The notes under the pieces are model-generated. The model saw nothing but the letters and a program-made list of their open reading frames with translations. It was not told the DNA's origin and ran no database searches. Below, one piece after another: positions 19,214 to 29,138 of a stretch of DNA of 64,000 bases. A program made the position numbers and the translations under genes. Numbering within the stretch: position 1 is the stretch's first letter; the number at the start of each line of letters is the position of its first letter. The stretch covers positions 1-64,000 of the forward strand of contig JAIDUK010000006.1 in assembly GCA_029060215.1 (NCBI GenBank), in the 5' to 3' direction. The stretch comes from Alistipes sp. (GTDB taxonomy: Bacteria; Bacteroidota; Bacteroidia; Bacteroidales; Rikenellaceae).

Positions 19214-21247
19214 TTATAAGTTCGCGTAACCGAAGTCGTTGACCAGCGAACCCTGTGCGTTGCTCAGGTTGTGCCGGAACAAAGGCCATGTCGAACGCGG
19301 ATAGGGGTCGTTGAAGTCGTTGTTGTAGAAATACATCCAGCGGTAGCTCTTCTCGTCCTTGTAAGTCTCTTCCGTGGCTTTTCCGGACGGTACTTGGTGG
19401 AAAATACCCTGCGAAAGGAAGTCGAGACGGTTCCAGCCGCCGTTGTCGGCCTCGCTGTTGTAGCCTGCGGGCGTCTTGCCGATTTCGTCTTTCTCCAGAC
19501 CGAAGATTTCGATGCCCTGACCTTTCTGACGCCAGAATGCGTAGTAGGTGTCGAACGTAGCGATGACCACGTTCTTGGAGTTCTTGAAATCCTTGGGCTC
19601 GGTGAGCTTGGCGTAGTCGGCGTAGTTGCCGCGCATGCAGGCCAGATCCTTCATGTCGTCGCGGGCTTGATTGAGTTTCTTGGTGAGCAGGCCCCAGCGG
19701 ATCAGGTCCTGTTTGCGGAGGAACTCGCCTGCGAACTCCAAGGCGCGTTCGTCGATGATGGCCTTCATGATGGTGCCTTCGGTTTCGAAATCGTCGATGG
19801 CGGCATCGTCGCTGTTGACGGCCGTACCGGCGGTCAGCGCATCGACATAGGCGTCGACCATCCCTTCGTTACCCTTGTAGGCACGTTTGCGGACTTCCTT
19901 GAGACAAATCTTGGCGTAGTCCAGATCGCCGGTCCAAGCTGCGATTTCGGCAGCCATCAGGTAGACGTCAGCATAGCGCATGACAATGGGCTTGCAGCCG
20001 TCGCCCGTACCGCCGGGATAGTCGATCATCCACTCGTAGCGATACTTGCCCCAATAGAAGCTGGATGCGTTGCGCATCTCCCAGCCGCCTTTGGTGCCGT
20101 CTTCGTTCTCGACATCTTGGTTCCAGCGCATAGGCACGCAGGTGATGTCGCGACGAACGTCCTGCTTCTCGTACTTCCACCACAGCGTGGGGTTGGGGCC
20201 CGTTGCGCCGCCCTTGGACGATTTGTCCTTGATGAAGGGCGAGTTGGCGGTGTGAGGATAGGCGTGGGCGTAGTTCCAGCGGCCGCGGGCGTTGCCGAAC
20301 GGCTGTACGAACATCACTTCGCGCGAAGCGGTGACATGCGAGAAATCGTTGAACTTATGCCAAAGCGATTCGAAGCTGGGGTCGAGCGAGAGCGAACCGC
20401 TGTCGATGACTTCCTTGAGGTAGGCCAGCGCCTTGGGATAGAGTTCGGCTTTGGACATGGTTTCGCGGGTCGAGAGACGCAGCGAACCGGGGTCGCCGGT
20501 GCCGGTCTTGCCGTCGGCGGGGCGCCATGCGTAACCGGCGGCGTTCAGCGCGATGCGGGCATAGAGACCCATGGCGAAAGCCTTGTTCATACGGTCGGTG
20601 CGCATGGTCTGCGTAGCCTCGTAGGGCCAGTAGAGCAGCGGAATGGCCGTGTCCAGATCGGCGAGCATGGCGGCATAGACATCGTCGCGCTCGGCCTTGG
20701 GATCGTAGAGGGTGGCGGAAGTCAGCGGCTCGAGGTGCAGAGGCACGTCGCCCCACATCTTGATGAGCTCGTAGTAGTAGAGCGCACGGTAGGTGAGCGC
20801 TTCGCCGAGCAGATAAGCCATGTCGCGGTTGTTGGTCGTATTGCCGTAGGCACGCAGGTTCTGGATGGCGAGGTTGGCACGCTCGATACCGATCATGATT
20901 TCGTTGTAGCCGTTGTTGGACGTATCCAACGAACCGTTGTCGGGTTTCGTGTTGTACTCGGACAAGGTGTATTCGTCGACCTTGGCGTCCGAAGCCTGAG
21001 ATCCCATCTTGAGTTCGATGTCGGTATTGTAACCGTACATGTGGTTCAGACGGGCGTTGTAGGAATTGGTATGGGCGAAGATCTCGCCGATGCCGATCAC
21101 CGCGAATTCAGCGGTCTGGTACTGCGAGAATACCTTCTTTCCGTCGAACGACGATTGATTTTCGACTTCCAGCGCATCGTTCAGACACGAGGTCAGAAGA
21201 CCTCCCATCAGCAGAAGCGCGGAAATGCTATATAATGTCTTTTTCAT
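19214..21247 (-). CDS. RagB/SusD family nutrient-uptake outer-membrane lipoprotein
   Basis: Lipobox LTSCLN; ALTYRALYYYELIKMWGDVPL, YADVYLMAAEIA, ERALEFAGEFLRKQDLIRWG motifs. Confidence 0.95.
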   Translation of the reverse strand: MKKTLYSISALLLMGGLLTSCLNDALEVENQSSFDGKKVFSQYQTAEFAVIGIGEIFAHTNSYNARLNHMYGYNTDIELKMGSQASDAKVDEYTLSEYNTKPDNGSLDTSNNGYNEIMIGIERANLAIQNLRAYGNTTNNRDMAYLLGEALTYRALYYYELIKMWGDVPLHLEPLTSATLYDPKAERDDVYAAMLADLDTAIPLLYWPYEATQTMRTDRMNKAFAMGLYARIALNAAGYAWRPADGKTGTGDPGSLRLSTRETMSKAELYPKALAYLKEVIDSGSLSLDPSFESLWHKFNDFSHVTASREVMFVQPFGNARGRWNYAHAYPHTANSPFIKDKSSKGGATGPNPTLWWKYEKQDVRRDITCVPMRWNQDVENEDGTKGGWEMRNASSFYWGKYRYEWMIDYPGGTGDGCKPIVMRYADVYLMAAEIAAWTGDLDYAKICLKEVRKRAYKGNEGMVDAYVDALTAGTAVNSDDAAIDDFETEGTIMKAIIDERALEFAGEFLRKQDLIRWGLLTKKLNQARDDMKDLACMRGNYADYAKLTEPKDFKNSKNVVIATFDTYYAFWRQKGQGIEIFGLEKDEIGKTPAGYNSEADNGGWNRLDFLSQGIFHQVPSGKATEETYKDEKSYRWMYFYNNDFNDPYPRSTWPLFRHNLSNAQGSLVNDFGYANL

Positions 21248-21279
21248 ATGTGTTGTATATCGCTTGAAGTTTTAGGCTT

Positions 21280-24200
21280 TTAGAACGAGAGGTTGAGACC
21301 GAACACCCACGAGCGGCTCTTCGGGAAGGCCGAGTAGTCGACGCCGGGGGTCAGCGGGGTCGAACGGCGCGTGTCGACCTCGGGGTCGTAGCCCGAGTAG
21401 GGGGTCCAGCAGAAGAGGTTGGTGCCCGTAGCGTAGACGCGTACGCGGGTCAGCCGGATCTTGCGGGTCAGATGCTCGGGGATGGTGTAGCCGATCGTCA
21501 GCGACGACAGACGCAGGAACGAACCGTCTTCGATGGCCCAGCTCTGAGCGATGCGCTTGTTCGAGTAGGGGGTCCACATGGTCTTGCCTGCGTTCATTGC
21601 AGCCAGCGTTGCGGGATCGTTCACCAGTTCGCCGGTAGCCCAGTCGATGTTGGTCCAGCGGTTGGAGGGCGAAACGGTGTTCAGTGCGTTCTGACCTTGG
21701 TTGGTCTTGGTGGTCGAGAATTCGATCTTGTTGGCGTTGTAGATCTGGTTGCCGTACGAGTAGGTGAAGTTGGCAGCCACGTCGAAGCCGTAGGCATAGG
21801 CCGTCAGCGAGAAACCGCCGGTGAAGAGCGGCTGCGTGTTGCCGATGCGGGTGATGTCGTTGGCCGTGATCTTCGTCGGGTCGTCGTCGCTCAGTTTGGC
21901 CAGACGGGGAGCGCCCGGACGAAGTTCGGCGCCGGTGATGGGCGACGAATCGGCGATGCCCTCCTTCAAAGTCCACGTGCCGTTGTTGTAGTCGAAGTCG
22001 TCGACGGTATACATGCCTTGGTTGACATAACCGTAGATGTCGCCTAAGGGACGGCCTTCCTGTACGATGTAGTCATAGCCGATTTCGGTCGAGAACATGC
22101 CTGCGCTGGCCGTGATGCGGTCCAGACTGCCGAGGTCCATGACACGGTTCTGGTTGAAAGCGATGTTGGCGTCGAAGTTGATGCCCCACTTCTCCTTGCG
22201 GACGATGGCCGCACCCAGCGTAACCTCGATACCGCGGTTGCGCACCTCGCCGAGGTTGCGGTACTGGGTCGAGTAGCCGCCCGTCACGGGGAAGTTGATC
22301 AGCAGGTCCTTGGTGTTCGACTGGTAAACCTCGACGCTACCGGTCAGACGGCTGTTCCAGAAACCGAAGTCGACACCCAAGTTGTGCGAATAGGTGGTTT
22401 CCCACTTCAGATCGGGGTTGGTCATGGTCGTACCGCCGGTCCAGATCACCGTGCCCTGCGAAATCCACGAAGTCTGCGACGAGCTGAACAGGGTTTCGGT
22501 CTGACCCGAGGGGATGTTGTTGTTACCCGCCGTACCGAAGCTGTAGCGGATCTTCAGGTTGTCGATCCACGTTTCGTTCTTGAGCCATTCCTCGCCCGAG
22601 AGACGCCACGAAGCGGCTACCGAGGGGAAGTAGCCCCATTGGTTGCCCTTGGCGAACTTCGACGAGCCGTCGGCACGCATCGTGGCCGATACCATATACT
22701 TGCCTTTGTAGTCGTAGTTCACACGTCCGAAGAACGAGAAGAGCACATCGTCGTTGGCATATTTGTTCGATACCGACAGCGGGTGTTCGCCCGAGGACAT
22801 GAACTTCCAAGCCATCTCCGAATCGAAGAAGTCGGGCAGACCTTCGACTACGGTGTTCATCGTGTTCTGGCTCGTGCGCAGATACTCCATACCGACCAGC
22901 ACGTTCAGATTGTGGTCCTTGGACAGTACGTCCTTGAAATCGTATTGCAGCGTGTTGGTGTTGCGGATCTTCTCGCGATAGATGCCTTCCCACTCGGCCA
23001 GCGGCTTGTTCTGATAGCCTGCCGACGCATAGCGCGAAGCGTAGGACGAAATGCCGTAGAAGCGGTCTTTGGTTTGTTTGTAGTCGTCCAGACCTGCTTC
23101 TACACGCAGACGCAGGTTGTCGATGATCTCCCATTGGAAAGCGGCGTTGGCGTTCCACGTCGTACGGTTGTAGCGCGAATCGTTCTCGCGTACGGCCTGA
23201 ATGGGGTGTACGTAGTTGTTGTAGTCATCGGGGTTGTCTTCTTCGACGATTGCTGCATAGCGCGGAATCGGCGAGTAGACGATGGCGTTCTTCAGACGCG
23301 AATTCGACGACGAGCCGCGGTCGTTCAGACCGTTGGCGCCCGAGCCGGTCACGTCTACGTCCGAGTAGCGGATGTTGACATCGATCGACACGCGCTTCAC
23401 GGGTTTGAACTGGCCTTTGAAGTTGAGGTTGTTACGCTTGTAGTCCGAGCCGATCATGATGGTCTTTTCGTCGTGGTGCGAGTAGCTGGCCGTCCACTTG
23501 TACTTGTCGCCGCTGCCCGATACCGAAAGGTTGTGATCGAACACCGTACCCGTGCGGCCGAACACCTGCTCCACCCAGTCGTTGCCGGGCATGTTGCGAT
23601 AGAGGTCCATGTCTTCCCATACGCCGTAGTTGGGCGTGTAGTAGCTCTTCGTGTTGCCCTTGATCATCGAATATTCATACTGCGTGCGTACGAAGTCGTA
23701 GACGTTCTGGGGCTCCAGCGCATCCTTGTTGGCCATGTTCTTCACACCGCCGTAGATGTTGTAGTTGACCGTGATGCGGCCCGATTCGCCGCTCTTGGTC
23801 GTCACGATGATTACACCGTTGGCACCGCGCGAACCGTAGATAGCCGTCGAGAAGGCGTCTTTCAGCACGTCGATCGACTGGATGTCCGAAGCCGGGATGT
23901 CGGAGATGCTCTCCACCGGGAAGCCGTCTACAATATAAAGAGGCGAGCTGTCCTGCGTGATGGAGCCCGTACCGCGTACGCGGATCTTCACATCGGCATC
24001 GGGGTCGCCCTCGGTCGAGGTCACCTGCACACCGGCCATACGGCCCGACATGGCTTCGCTCACCGATGCCACGGGCATCTGGGTCAGCGCTTCGTTGCTG
24101 ATGGACGATACCGAACCCACTACGTCGCGGCGCTTGACGGTGGCATAGCCGACCACCACCACGTCGTCCAGTTGGTTGGAGCTCTCCACGAGGGTTATAT

Positions 24201-24507
24201 CATAGGAGGTCTGCGACGCATGCAGCGTCACGTATGCGTCATCGTAGCCGATGAAGCTCACTTTGAGCTGCTTGGCCGATGCAGGAACGTCTATTCTGAA
24301 CTTTCCGTCCATGTCGGTGCTCACACCGATAGTCGTTCCTTCCACCACGACCGACGCGGCCAGCACAGGCCCCATGGAATCCTTGACAGTACCGGTGACG
24401 ACTCGGCTTTGGGCCGAAGCGCTTCCCGCTGCCAAAGAAACGAACGCCAAAACGAGCGCTAAGCGTAGCGCTGCCGTCTTGGTGAATGCGTAGAATTTCT
24501 CTGTCAT
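21280..24507 (-). CDS. SusC/RagA family TonB-linked outer-membrane protein
   Basis: CarboxypepD-reg-like N-terminus, VVVVGYATVKRRDVVGSVSSI, DVLKDAFSTAIYGSRGANGVIIVTTKSG. Confidence 0.97.
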   Translation of the reverse strand: MTEKFYAFTKTAALRLALVLAFVSLAAGSASAQSRVVTGTVKDSMGPVLAASVVVEGTTIGVSTDMDGKFRIDVPASAKQLKVSFIGYDDAYVTLHASQTSYDITLVESSNQLDDVVVVGYATVKRRDVVGSVSSISNEALTQMPVASVSEAMSGRMAGVQVTSTEGDPDADVKIRVRGTGSITQDSSPLYIVDGFPVESISDIPASDIQSIDVLKDAFSTAIYGSRGANGVIIVTTKSGESGRITVNYNIYGGVKNMANKDALEPQNVYDFVRTQYEYSMIKGNTKSYYTPNYGVWEDMDLYRNMPGNDWVEQVFGRTGTVFDHNLSVSGSGDKYKWTASYSHHDEKTIMIGSDYKRNNLNFKGQFKPVKRVSIDVNIRYSDVDVTGSGANGLNDRGSSSNSRLKNAIVYSPIPRYAAIVEEDNPDDYNNYVHPIQAVRENDSRYNRTTWNANAAFQWEIIDNLRLRVEAGLDDYKQTKDRFYGISSYASRYASAGYQNKPLAEWEGIYREKIRNTNTLQYDFKDVLSKDHNLNVLVGMEYLRTSQNTMNTVVEGLPDFFDSEMAWKFMSSGEHPLSVSNKYANDDVLFSFFGRVNYDYKGKYMVSATMRADGSSKFAKGNQWGYFPSVAASWRLSGEEWLKNETWIDNLKIRYSFGTAGNNNIPSGQTETLFSSSQTSWISQGTVIWTGGTTMTNPDLKWETTYSHNLGVDFGFWNSRLTGSVEVYQSNTKDLLINFPVTGGYSTQYRNLGEVRNRGIEVTLGAAIVRKEKWGINFDANIAFNQNRVMDLGSLDRITASAGMFSTEIGYDYIVQEGRPLGDIYGYVNQGMYTVDDFDYNNGTWTLKEGIADSSPITGAELRPGAPRLAKLSDDDPTKITANDITRIGNTQPLFTGGFSLTAYAYGFDVAANFTYSYGNQIYNANKIEFSTTKTNQGQNALNTVSPSNRWTNIDWATGELVNDPATLAAMNAGKTMWTPYSNKRIAQSWAIEDGSFLRLSSLTIGYTIPEHLTRKIRLTRVRVYATGTNLFCWTPYSGYDPEVDTRRSTPLTPGVDYSAFPKSRSWVFGLNLSF

Positions 24508-24602
24508 AGTTAGAAGTTTTTAGATTAGAGTTTTGGAAAATTTTTATTAATTCGCTTGGTTTCGGTAAACGAAATTAAGGATTCCGGGGCGGGCAGGCGG
24601 GT

Positions 24603-24630
24603 AAATTTTATCAATTATCTGGTAAAATTT
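24603..24630. repeat. 8-bp inverted repeat AAATTTTA/TAAAATTT upstream of susC-like gene
   Basis: aaatttta tcaattatctgg taaaattt read directly. Confidence 0.6.
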
Positions 24631-24741
24631 GTCAGGCTTGTCTGGACGGATATTCCTCTTTCGGGCCGTTCGTGCGGTCGTTCCGGGGCGTATCTGTCTC
24701 TTTTTTAGCGGAAAACCTTGTTTCGGGGACGGTAATTCGAT

Positions 24742-24790
24742 CGCGGCATAGGGAAATGTACGTTGTCGCGCAATATTTCCCTATGCCGCG
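24742..24790. repeat. 16-bp perfect inverted repeat between PL1 and susC-like genes
   Basis: CGCGGCATAGGGAAAT (24742-24757) and ATTTCCCTATGCCGCG (24775-24790), 17-nt loop, no U tract on either side. Confidence 0.8.
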
Positions 24791-24802
24791 GTCGGATTCT
24801 TC

Positions 24803-27355
24803 TTACTTGATTTCGGCGTAGCTGCCCGTTGCGGTCTGCGCCTTGGTGATGTCTTTCACCAGATAGTGGAGATAGATTTCCAGATTGGTGTAGAGACCTT
24901 GCGGGTCGAGCGTCTTTTCGTTGCCGTCGGCCTTGTTGTCGCTGTCCAGACCGAACAGGTCTTCATAGTAGTCCGGAATTCCGTCGCCGTCGCCGTCGGT
25001 CGCAGCCCGGACAATTTCATCGTCGGTAGCCGTCAGCGTCGGATAGCCGCCTTTGTCTTCCGGCGTGTCTATCAGACCGTACCAGCTTCTCTTCAGTCCG
25101 TTGGCGTTGGTCGTATTCGTGTTTTCACCCGAAGTGCCCGTGCCGTTCTTTACGTCGGCCAGTACGCGGGCGTCGGCGTCATCCTGTCGGAGCGAAGCAC
25201 CGCAGAGCTGCGTCATCAGGTTGAATGCTTCGTTGGCCGTGTGGGTCGTTACGCTGCAAACCTTGCCATTGCTCTCTACAGGGTACGCACTACTCGAATA
25301 GATGAATTCTTGCGGAACCGTTGATGCACTGTTGGCATTGACAACCATCGCTTTTTTGTTGTCGGCCGTCAATGCTTCGCCTTTGGATGCGTCGCCGATC
25401 GTCGTGTCGAACTTGTTGTTTCGGTTGTCTCCGATATAGATGTGCGGCTGTCCCTGAACGGGAGTTGCCAGACCGTTGCCATTATAATAAGTATCGGCAT
25501 AGAAGAACCACAGCCGCTGACAAGCCTTGCTTGCGCTTTCTACGCCATTTTTGTAGCTCGGTCCAGTACCTTTGTACGAAGCGGGTCCCCATTTGTAGTA
25601 GTTGCCGATGTAGTTCATCTTGATGCCTACGCCGCCGTATCCGGGGAAGTTGCAGAAGTTGTAGACCACGTTGTTGCGGAAGTCTACCAGACGTTTGTCG
25701 GAGGTGATGCCTTTCTGTTTGGACGCATCGCGGCCCTGTTCTTGATCGCCATACTGCTCGGGCCCGTCGAATCTCGGGTTGCGGGAGTCATGATGCGCAA
25801 GGATATTGTGGTGGAACGAGGCCGGAGCACCTCCCCAGATGCCGCCGTATCCGTGCGAGCCTTTGCCGTGTTTCCCGTTCCGCAGCGATTCGTACATCAT
25901 GCACCACTGCATGGTCATGTTCTTGTTCACGTAGAACGACGCGCACTCGTCCGTGGACCACGACATCGAGCAGTGGTCGATGATGATGTTCTGCATGTCG
26001 CGGGCCCCGATGGCATCGAGCCCGTCGTTGCCGGCCATATCTCCCGGACGGATGCGGATATAACGGATGATGACGTTGTCGGCAGCAATGCTCAGCTCGT
26101 AGTTCTTCAGGCAGATGCCGTCGCCCGGTGCGGTCTGTCCGGCGATGGTCAGGTCGCCGCGCTGGATCTTCAGCGTGGACTTCAGTTCGATGGTTCCCGC
26201 TACGTCGAAGACGATGGTGCGGGCACCGGACTTGCCTACGGCTTCGCGCAGCGAGCCCGGGCCGCTGTCATTGAGATTCGTAACATGGTAGACGGCACCT
26301 CCGCGGCCGCCCGTGGTGAACATGCCTGCGCCCTCGGCACCCGGGAATGCACGCAGGATGCCGTCCATTTCGTGTTCGGGCAGTTCGGCGTCGAATTCGA
26401 CGGTTGCCGACGATTTGGTGCGGAAGCGCACCGGTTCGGCTTCTTCCGAATCGCTCATGTAGGGATCGGCTTCGTCGGCCACGGCCCGGATCACGAACAG
26501 ATAGTCGGTCAGTTCTTTCAGATCGCCGATCGTGACGCTCGTTTCTGCGGTCTCGCTTTCCTTCACGGGCGTGCTTTCGACCGTTGCTTCGTAGAGTTTA
26601 TAGGCGTATTTCTTGGCGCCGGTCACTGCGGCCCAGCTGATTTCGGCCGATGCGGCCGTGCGGTTTTTGACCACGGCTGCCGGAGTTCTCAGCTGTTCGT
26701 GCGCCCGGGTCTTGAAGCTCACGTAGGCCGACCACGGCGAATCGGTCTTGCCCGTTTCCTTGGAGACGGTCATCGCCCGGAATCGGTATTCGGTGCCTTC
26801 GGTCAGTTCGTCGAACGTCACGCTCAGCGCCGTTTCCGACCCTTCGGCGACGATCTCGCCGCTCCTGTCGGTCAGCTGGTATTTGTAGCTTCCGGCTCCT
26901 TCGACGGCTTCCCATGCCAGCGTCGCCGAGGTGTCGGTCAGCGTCTTTTCGTCTACGACGGGTTTCGGGGCCGGGAGCATGTTGCTCGATGCGGTCACGT
27001 ATTCCGACCACTCCGAATCCTTGTATTCCGAGTTGGGCCGTGCTTTTGCCATCACGCGGAATGAGTAGATCGTCTCTTCTTCCATTGTGAACGAGTAGGC
27101 TGCGGCGAAGACGGTGCCGCTTTCGACGCTTTCGCTGGCATCCGTTTTCAGTTCCCAGCCGTATTGATGGGCATTTTCCACGGCGCTCCAGCGCACCGTA
27201 GCCGTGTTGCCCTCCACCGCGACCACAGGGGTCGGGGCGGCAAGCGGGGTGTTCCCGTTCATGGGATCGGTTCCGTCCGAGCCGCACCCTGCCAGCAGGG
27301 CCAGCATGCAGGCTCCGAAGAGCCGTTCGATCGATTTTTTCATAGGTTCGTACAT
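24803..27355 (-). CDS. Secreted pectate lyase (PL1-like) lipoprotein with N-terminal Fn3 domains
   Basis: Lipobox LLAGCG; three Fn3-like modules; GGRGGAVYHVTNLNDSGPGSLREAV, IIIDHCSMSWSTDE, beta-helix catalytic region. Confidence 0.9.
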   Translation of the reverse strand: MYEPMKKSIERLFGACMLALLAGCGSDGTDPMNGNTPLAAPTPVVAVEGNTATVRWSAVENAHQYGWELKTDASESVESGTVFAAAYSFTMEEETIYSFRVMAKARPNSEYKDSEWSEYVTASSNMLPAPKPVVDEKTLTDTSATLAWEAVEGAGSYKYQLTDRSGEIVAEGSETALSVTFDELTEGTEYRFRAMTVSKETGKTDSPWSAYVSFKTRAHEQLRTPAAVVKNRTAASAEISWAAVTGAKKYAYKLYEATVESTPVKESETAETSVTIGDLKELTDYLFVIRAVADEADPYMSDSEEAEPVRFRTKSSATVEFDAELPEHEMDGILRAFPGAEGAGMFTTGGRGGAVYHVTNLNDSGPGSLREAVGKSGARTIVFDVAGTIELKSTLKIQRGDLTIAGQTAPGDGICLKNYELSIAADNVIIRYIRIRPGDMAGNDGLDAIGARDMQNIIIDHCSMSWSTDECASFYVNKNMTMQWCMMYESLRNGKHGKGSHGYGGIWGGAPASFHHNILAHHDSRNPRFDGPEQYGDQEQGRDASKQKGITSDKRLVDFRNNVVYNFCNFPGYGGVGIKMNYIGNYYKWGPASYKGTGPSYKNGVESASKACQRLWFFYADTYYNGNGLATPVQGQPHIYIGDNRNNKFDTTIGDASKGEALTADNKKAMVVNANSASTVPQEFIYSSSAYPVESNGKVCSVTTHTANEAFNLMTQLCGASLRQDDADARVLADVKNGTGTSGENTNTTNANGLKRSWYGLIDTPEDKGGYPTLTATDDEIVRAATDGDGDGIPDYYEDLFGLDSDNKADGNEKTLDPQGLYTNLEIYLHYLVKDITKAQTATGSYAEIK

Positions 27356-27399
27356 AGGTTATTTGTTCGTTTCGGATTTCATCCTTGGTTTCGGGTATA

Positions 27400-27454
27400 C
27401 AAAATTATCCATTACCCCCCCCCGCATATTGGATTTTTTGACGCAAAACAGGGA
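27400..27454 (-). promoter_or_regulatory. Candidate PUL operator (27431-27454) plus -7 box TAATTTTG (27400-27407) with a G9 tract in the spacer
   Basis: Reverse strand TCCCTGTTTTGCGTCAAAAAATCC-N23-TAATTTTG; the spacer contains nine consecutive G (27415-27423 as C on +). Confidence 0.7.
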
Positions 27455-27650
27455 CTTTTTTTTAATCGCGAATCCGGTTCCGGCCCTTGTTGTTATATTA
27501 TATATAGGTGTATTCCTATCTCCGAATGGGCCGGGCGCTCCGTTTTTCGGGTCCGGCTGCGGTGCGTCGCTTCGGAGTTGACGCTCCGGGCAGGCTCCGT
27601 TCCGGCCGCAGATTTGCTGTTGCGCATTATGAAATTGCGAATTCATTTCG

Positions 27651-27658
27651 TACCTTTG
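27651..27658 (+). promoter_or_regulatory. -7 box (TACCTTTG) for suf operon
   Basis: TACCTTTG 18 bp upstream of the sufB ATG. Confidence 0.5.
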
Positions 27659-27675
27659 CGTGTTATTTCGTAGCT

Positions 27676-29121
27676 ATGGCTGAAAACGAAAAAGAGTTGT
27701 TGGAGCATATCGGCGGGCAGGAGTACAAGTACGGCTTCACCACGCAGATCGACACCGAGCTGATCCGCAAGGGGCTCGACGAGGAGGTCGTGCGTCTGAT
27801 TTCCGCCAAGAAGGGCGAGCCCGGGTGGATGACCGAGCGGCGCGTGGCGGCTTTCCGTCATTGGCTCACGCTCGACCCGCCCGTGTGGGCCCATTTGTCG
27901 ATTCCCGATATCGATTTCCAGAATATCATCTACTATGCGGCTCCCAAGCCCAAGAAGCGCTTGGAGTCGATGGACGAGGTCGACCCCGAGTTGAAGCGGA
28001 CGTTCGACAAGTTGGGCATTCCGCTCGAGGAGCAGATGGCGTTGGCCGGCGTGGCGGTCGATGCCGTCATGGATTCCGTCTCGGTCAAGACCACTTTCAA
28101 GGAGACCCTCGCCGGGATGGGCATCATCTTCTGTTCGATTTCCGAGGCACTGCGCGATTATCCCGAGTTGGTGCGCAAGTATCTCGGCAGCGTCGTGCCC
28201 CATACCGATAATTTCTACGCCGCATTGAATGCCGCCGTCTTCTCCGACGGGTCGTTCTGCTACATCCCCAAAGGGGTGCGGTGTCCCATGGAGCTCTCTA
28301 CCTATTTCCGCATCAACGCCGCGGGTACGGGGCAGTTCGAGCGTACGCTCATCGTCGCCGACGAGGGTTCCTACGTCAGTTATCTGGAGGGTTGCACCGC
28401 TCCGCAGCGCGACGAGAACCAGTTGCACGCCGCCGTGGTCGAAATCGTTGTCGAGAAGAACGCCGAAGTCAAGTATTCCACCGTCCAGAATTGGTATCCC
28501 GGCGACCGCGAGGGTCGGGGCGGCATCTACAATTTCGTCACCAAGCGCGGTATCTGCTGCGAGAACGCGCGCCTGTCGTGGACGCAGGTCGAGACCGGTT
28601 CGGCCATTACATGGAAGTATCCGAGCTGCATTCTTGCGGGCGATAACTCCGTCGGCGAGTTCTACTCCGTGGCCATGACCAACAACCGCCAGCAGGCCGA
28701 TACTGGCACTAAGATGATCCATATCGGGCGCAACACCCGCAGCCGCATCGTCTCCAAGGGTATTTCGGCCGGGCGCAGCGAGAATTCCTACCGCGGGCTG
28801 GTCCGCGTGGGCAAGGGGGCCGAGGGGGCGCGCAATTATTCGCAGTGCGATTCGCTTTTGATAGGCGACAAGTGCGGGGCCCATACGTTCCCCGAGATCG
28901 ATTGCCGCAACCGGTCGGCGGTTGTGGAGCACGAGGCCACCACGTCGAAGATCTCCGACGACCAGCTCTTCTACTGCAACCAGCGCGGTCTCTCAACCGA
29001 GGATGCCGTCGGCCTGATCGTCAACGGCTATGCCCGCGAGGTGTTGGCCAAGCTGCCTATGGAGTTCGCCGTCGAGGCGCAGAAATTGTTGTCCCTCAGT
29101 CTGGAGGGCAGTGTCGGATAG
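27676..29121 (+). CDS. sufB: Fe-S cluster assembly protein SufB
   Basis: Highly conserved SufB sequence ([62 protein letters not shown]). Start at MAENEK. Confidence 0.97.
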   Translation: MAENEKELLEHIGGQEYKYGFTTQIDTELIRKGLDEEVVRLISAKKGEPGWMTERRVAAFRHWLTLDPPVWAHLSIPDIDFQNIIYYAAPKPKKRLESMDEVDPELKRTFDKLGIPLEEQMALAGVAVDAVMDSVSVKTTFKETLAGMGIIFCSISEALRDYPELVRKYLGSVVPHTDNFYAALNAAVFSDGSFCYIPKGVRCPMELSTYFRINAAGTGQFERTLIVADEGSYVSYLEGCTAPQRDENQLHAAVVEIVVEKNAEVKYSTVQNWYPGDREGRGGIYNFVTKRGICCENARLSWTQVETGSAITWKYPSCILAGDNSVGEFYSVAMTNNRQQADTGTKMIHIGRNTRSRIVSKGISAGRSENSYRGLVRVGKGAEGARNYSQCDSLLIGDKCGAHTFPEIDCRNRSAVVEHEATTSKISDDQLFYCNQRGLSTEDAVGLIVNGYAREVLAKLPMEFAVEAQKLLSLSLEGSVG

Positions 29122-29138
29122 AAAAAAGCAAGTAAGAT

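Noticed and set aside
16689-19229. 846-aa plus-strand ORF
   Set aside because: Antisense shadow of the DUF5123-like lipoprotein gene, whose lipobox and domains support the minus frame.
19271-24462. 654-aa and 692-aa plus-strand ORFs
   Set aside because: Antisense shadows of SusD and SusC genes, which have clear family motifs.
24690-24720. Possible third copy of the PUL operator upstream of susC (TTTTTTAGCGGAAAAC)
   Set aside because: Only a partial match to one half of the motif, and no TAnnTTTG box at the required 23-bp spacing.
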